Origin: Fulvia fulva
Lineage: Eukaryota > Ascomycota > Dothideomycetes > Mycosphaerellales > Mycosphaerellaceae
DNA: 64,000 nt
Direction of reading: 5' to 3'
NCBI RefSeq assembly: GCF_020509005.1
Contig: NC_063022.1
Location: 1,054,001 to 1,118,000 of the forward strand
In this document: piece by piece, positions 63,119 through 64,000 of the stretch
How positions within the stretch are numbered: the stretch's first letter is position 1
Layout: each line of letters opens with the position of its first letter
Program-made: the position numbers and the translations under genes
The notes under the pieces: generated by a model
What the model was told of the DNA's origin: nothing
The model's database searches: none
The model's input: only the letters and a program-made list of their open reading frames with translations

Positions 63119-64000
63119 GTACAGCAGATCAAGCACTCTTGGCTTCTCAGCCGCTCCGAAGCATTTCGCCGTCGAGATACTACTACCAAGCAACGAGAGC
63201 GACCCGTCGACCGGATTGAGAGCTTTCTCGTCAACACTGAAGACATGTTACTATGATGCCATCGAGGCGTTCGATCAGTATTCAAGCCTGCGCCCGTGCA
63301 CCAGTCCAGTCAGACGATGCGTGGAGCATTGTTCCATGGGCGACGCCACAACCTTCGAGGCCTCCTATCAGGATCCCTACATGTGTCCACACGTGTCCAC
63401 GACGCCCAGGGCGGATGACCACCGAATACACCATCCGAGAATCGACCTGTCAATTCTTCCGTGGACCCAGGCGTAGCGGGTACCGCTATCTGGACATCAA
63501 GGAGACAAGCGACACAAGATGTCACGTAGCGTGGCGCACATCTGGCTGTTTCGCAGTCGGATCTGGTATATGCAGCTACTGACGAGATCCAATGGCTCCT
63601 TCATCAATCTCAATACAGGTCCCTGTCTAGTCTCATGTAGTGTACAGATCGATCCCGGCTCATGAGCGGCATGCCTCAACGATAGGACTCTGCCCTTCCG
63701 GAGCTTTCTTCGACGACGTTCCTACGATGATTCATGATGTGCATCCGTTAATATGACAGAACCACGTAGTCAGGCTTTGAGCCCAATATTTCGGAAGTTC
63801 GGAAGCGCGATCTCAAGCTTAGAACTATCAACTAAACTGGGGCTTGCATTTAAGACTGCATCACACTGATGCTATGGAGCATCTGAGACTGTTGCAAGCT
63901 TGTCGGACAGTCCTCCGCGCAGCTAACTTTCGGATGCTTTGCCGTGCATGTGAAAGAACGGCTCTGGCGCGGGACGCATGCTGATTATGCCTTGCATGAA
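63119..64000. other. Gene-free end of window
   Basis: About 880 bp with overlapping frames of 60-109 codons on both strands and no recognisable motif. No RIP and no repeat seen. Confidence 0.45.

Overview
This is nuclear DNA of a filamentous ascomycete (Pezizomycotina, most likely a dothideomycete of the Mycosphaerella/Capnodiales kind). Genes carry 48-104 bp introns with GTRAGT-like donors and CTRAC/CTGAC branch sites. Repeats show the CpA-to-TpA decay of repeat-induced point mutation (RIP). Recognisable genes are fungal orthologues (OCT1, EXO1, TMA16, DHH1, ATG22, MED14, Int6/eIF3e, Img2/mL49). The dothideomycete placement is inferred from F-box, BTB and orphan gene families and is less certain than the phylum.

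Layout. 1-11 kb is accessory: a RIP-destroyed Tad-like LINE (1-2870), an orphan gene, a 162-bp tandem repeat, a complete RIP-mutated SINE with a 13-bp target duplication (6183-6708), a three-exon gene for a small secreted six-cysteine protein, and a galactose-oxidase-like pseudogene with several frameshifts and stops. 11-14 kb holds a divergent pair, EFM5 and an Ndfip/Bsd2-like membrane adaptor. 14-20 kb is again accessory: a HET-domain gene and two broken F-box paralogues. 20-25 kb has the divergent eIF3e/mL49 pair and a double-RING gene. 25-30 kb is sparse with two orphan genes. 30-37.5 kb is dense housekeeping: MIC26/27-like <-> OCT1 and EXO1 <-> TMA16. 37.9-45 kb mixes three BTB genes (one broken) with a triple-KH RNA-binding protein. 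45-48.4 kb has the divergent rhomboid PCP1 <-> DHH1 pair. 49.8-53.7 kb is a family of tandem relics around one long gene whose C-terminus looks like a HicA-type fold. 53.8-60.7 kb is ATG22 <-> MED14. The end holds a broken small gene and a two-exon orphan gene.

How it fits together. Conserved genes mostly sit as head-to-head pairs, some sharing only 160-280 bp of promoter. Four of them act in mitochondria (mL49, MIC26/27-like, OCT1, PCP1). The accessory blocks between pairs carry RIP, pseudogenes and recognition-type families (HET, F-box, BTB, HicA-like). All intron positions were derived by eye from splice signals and frame continuity.
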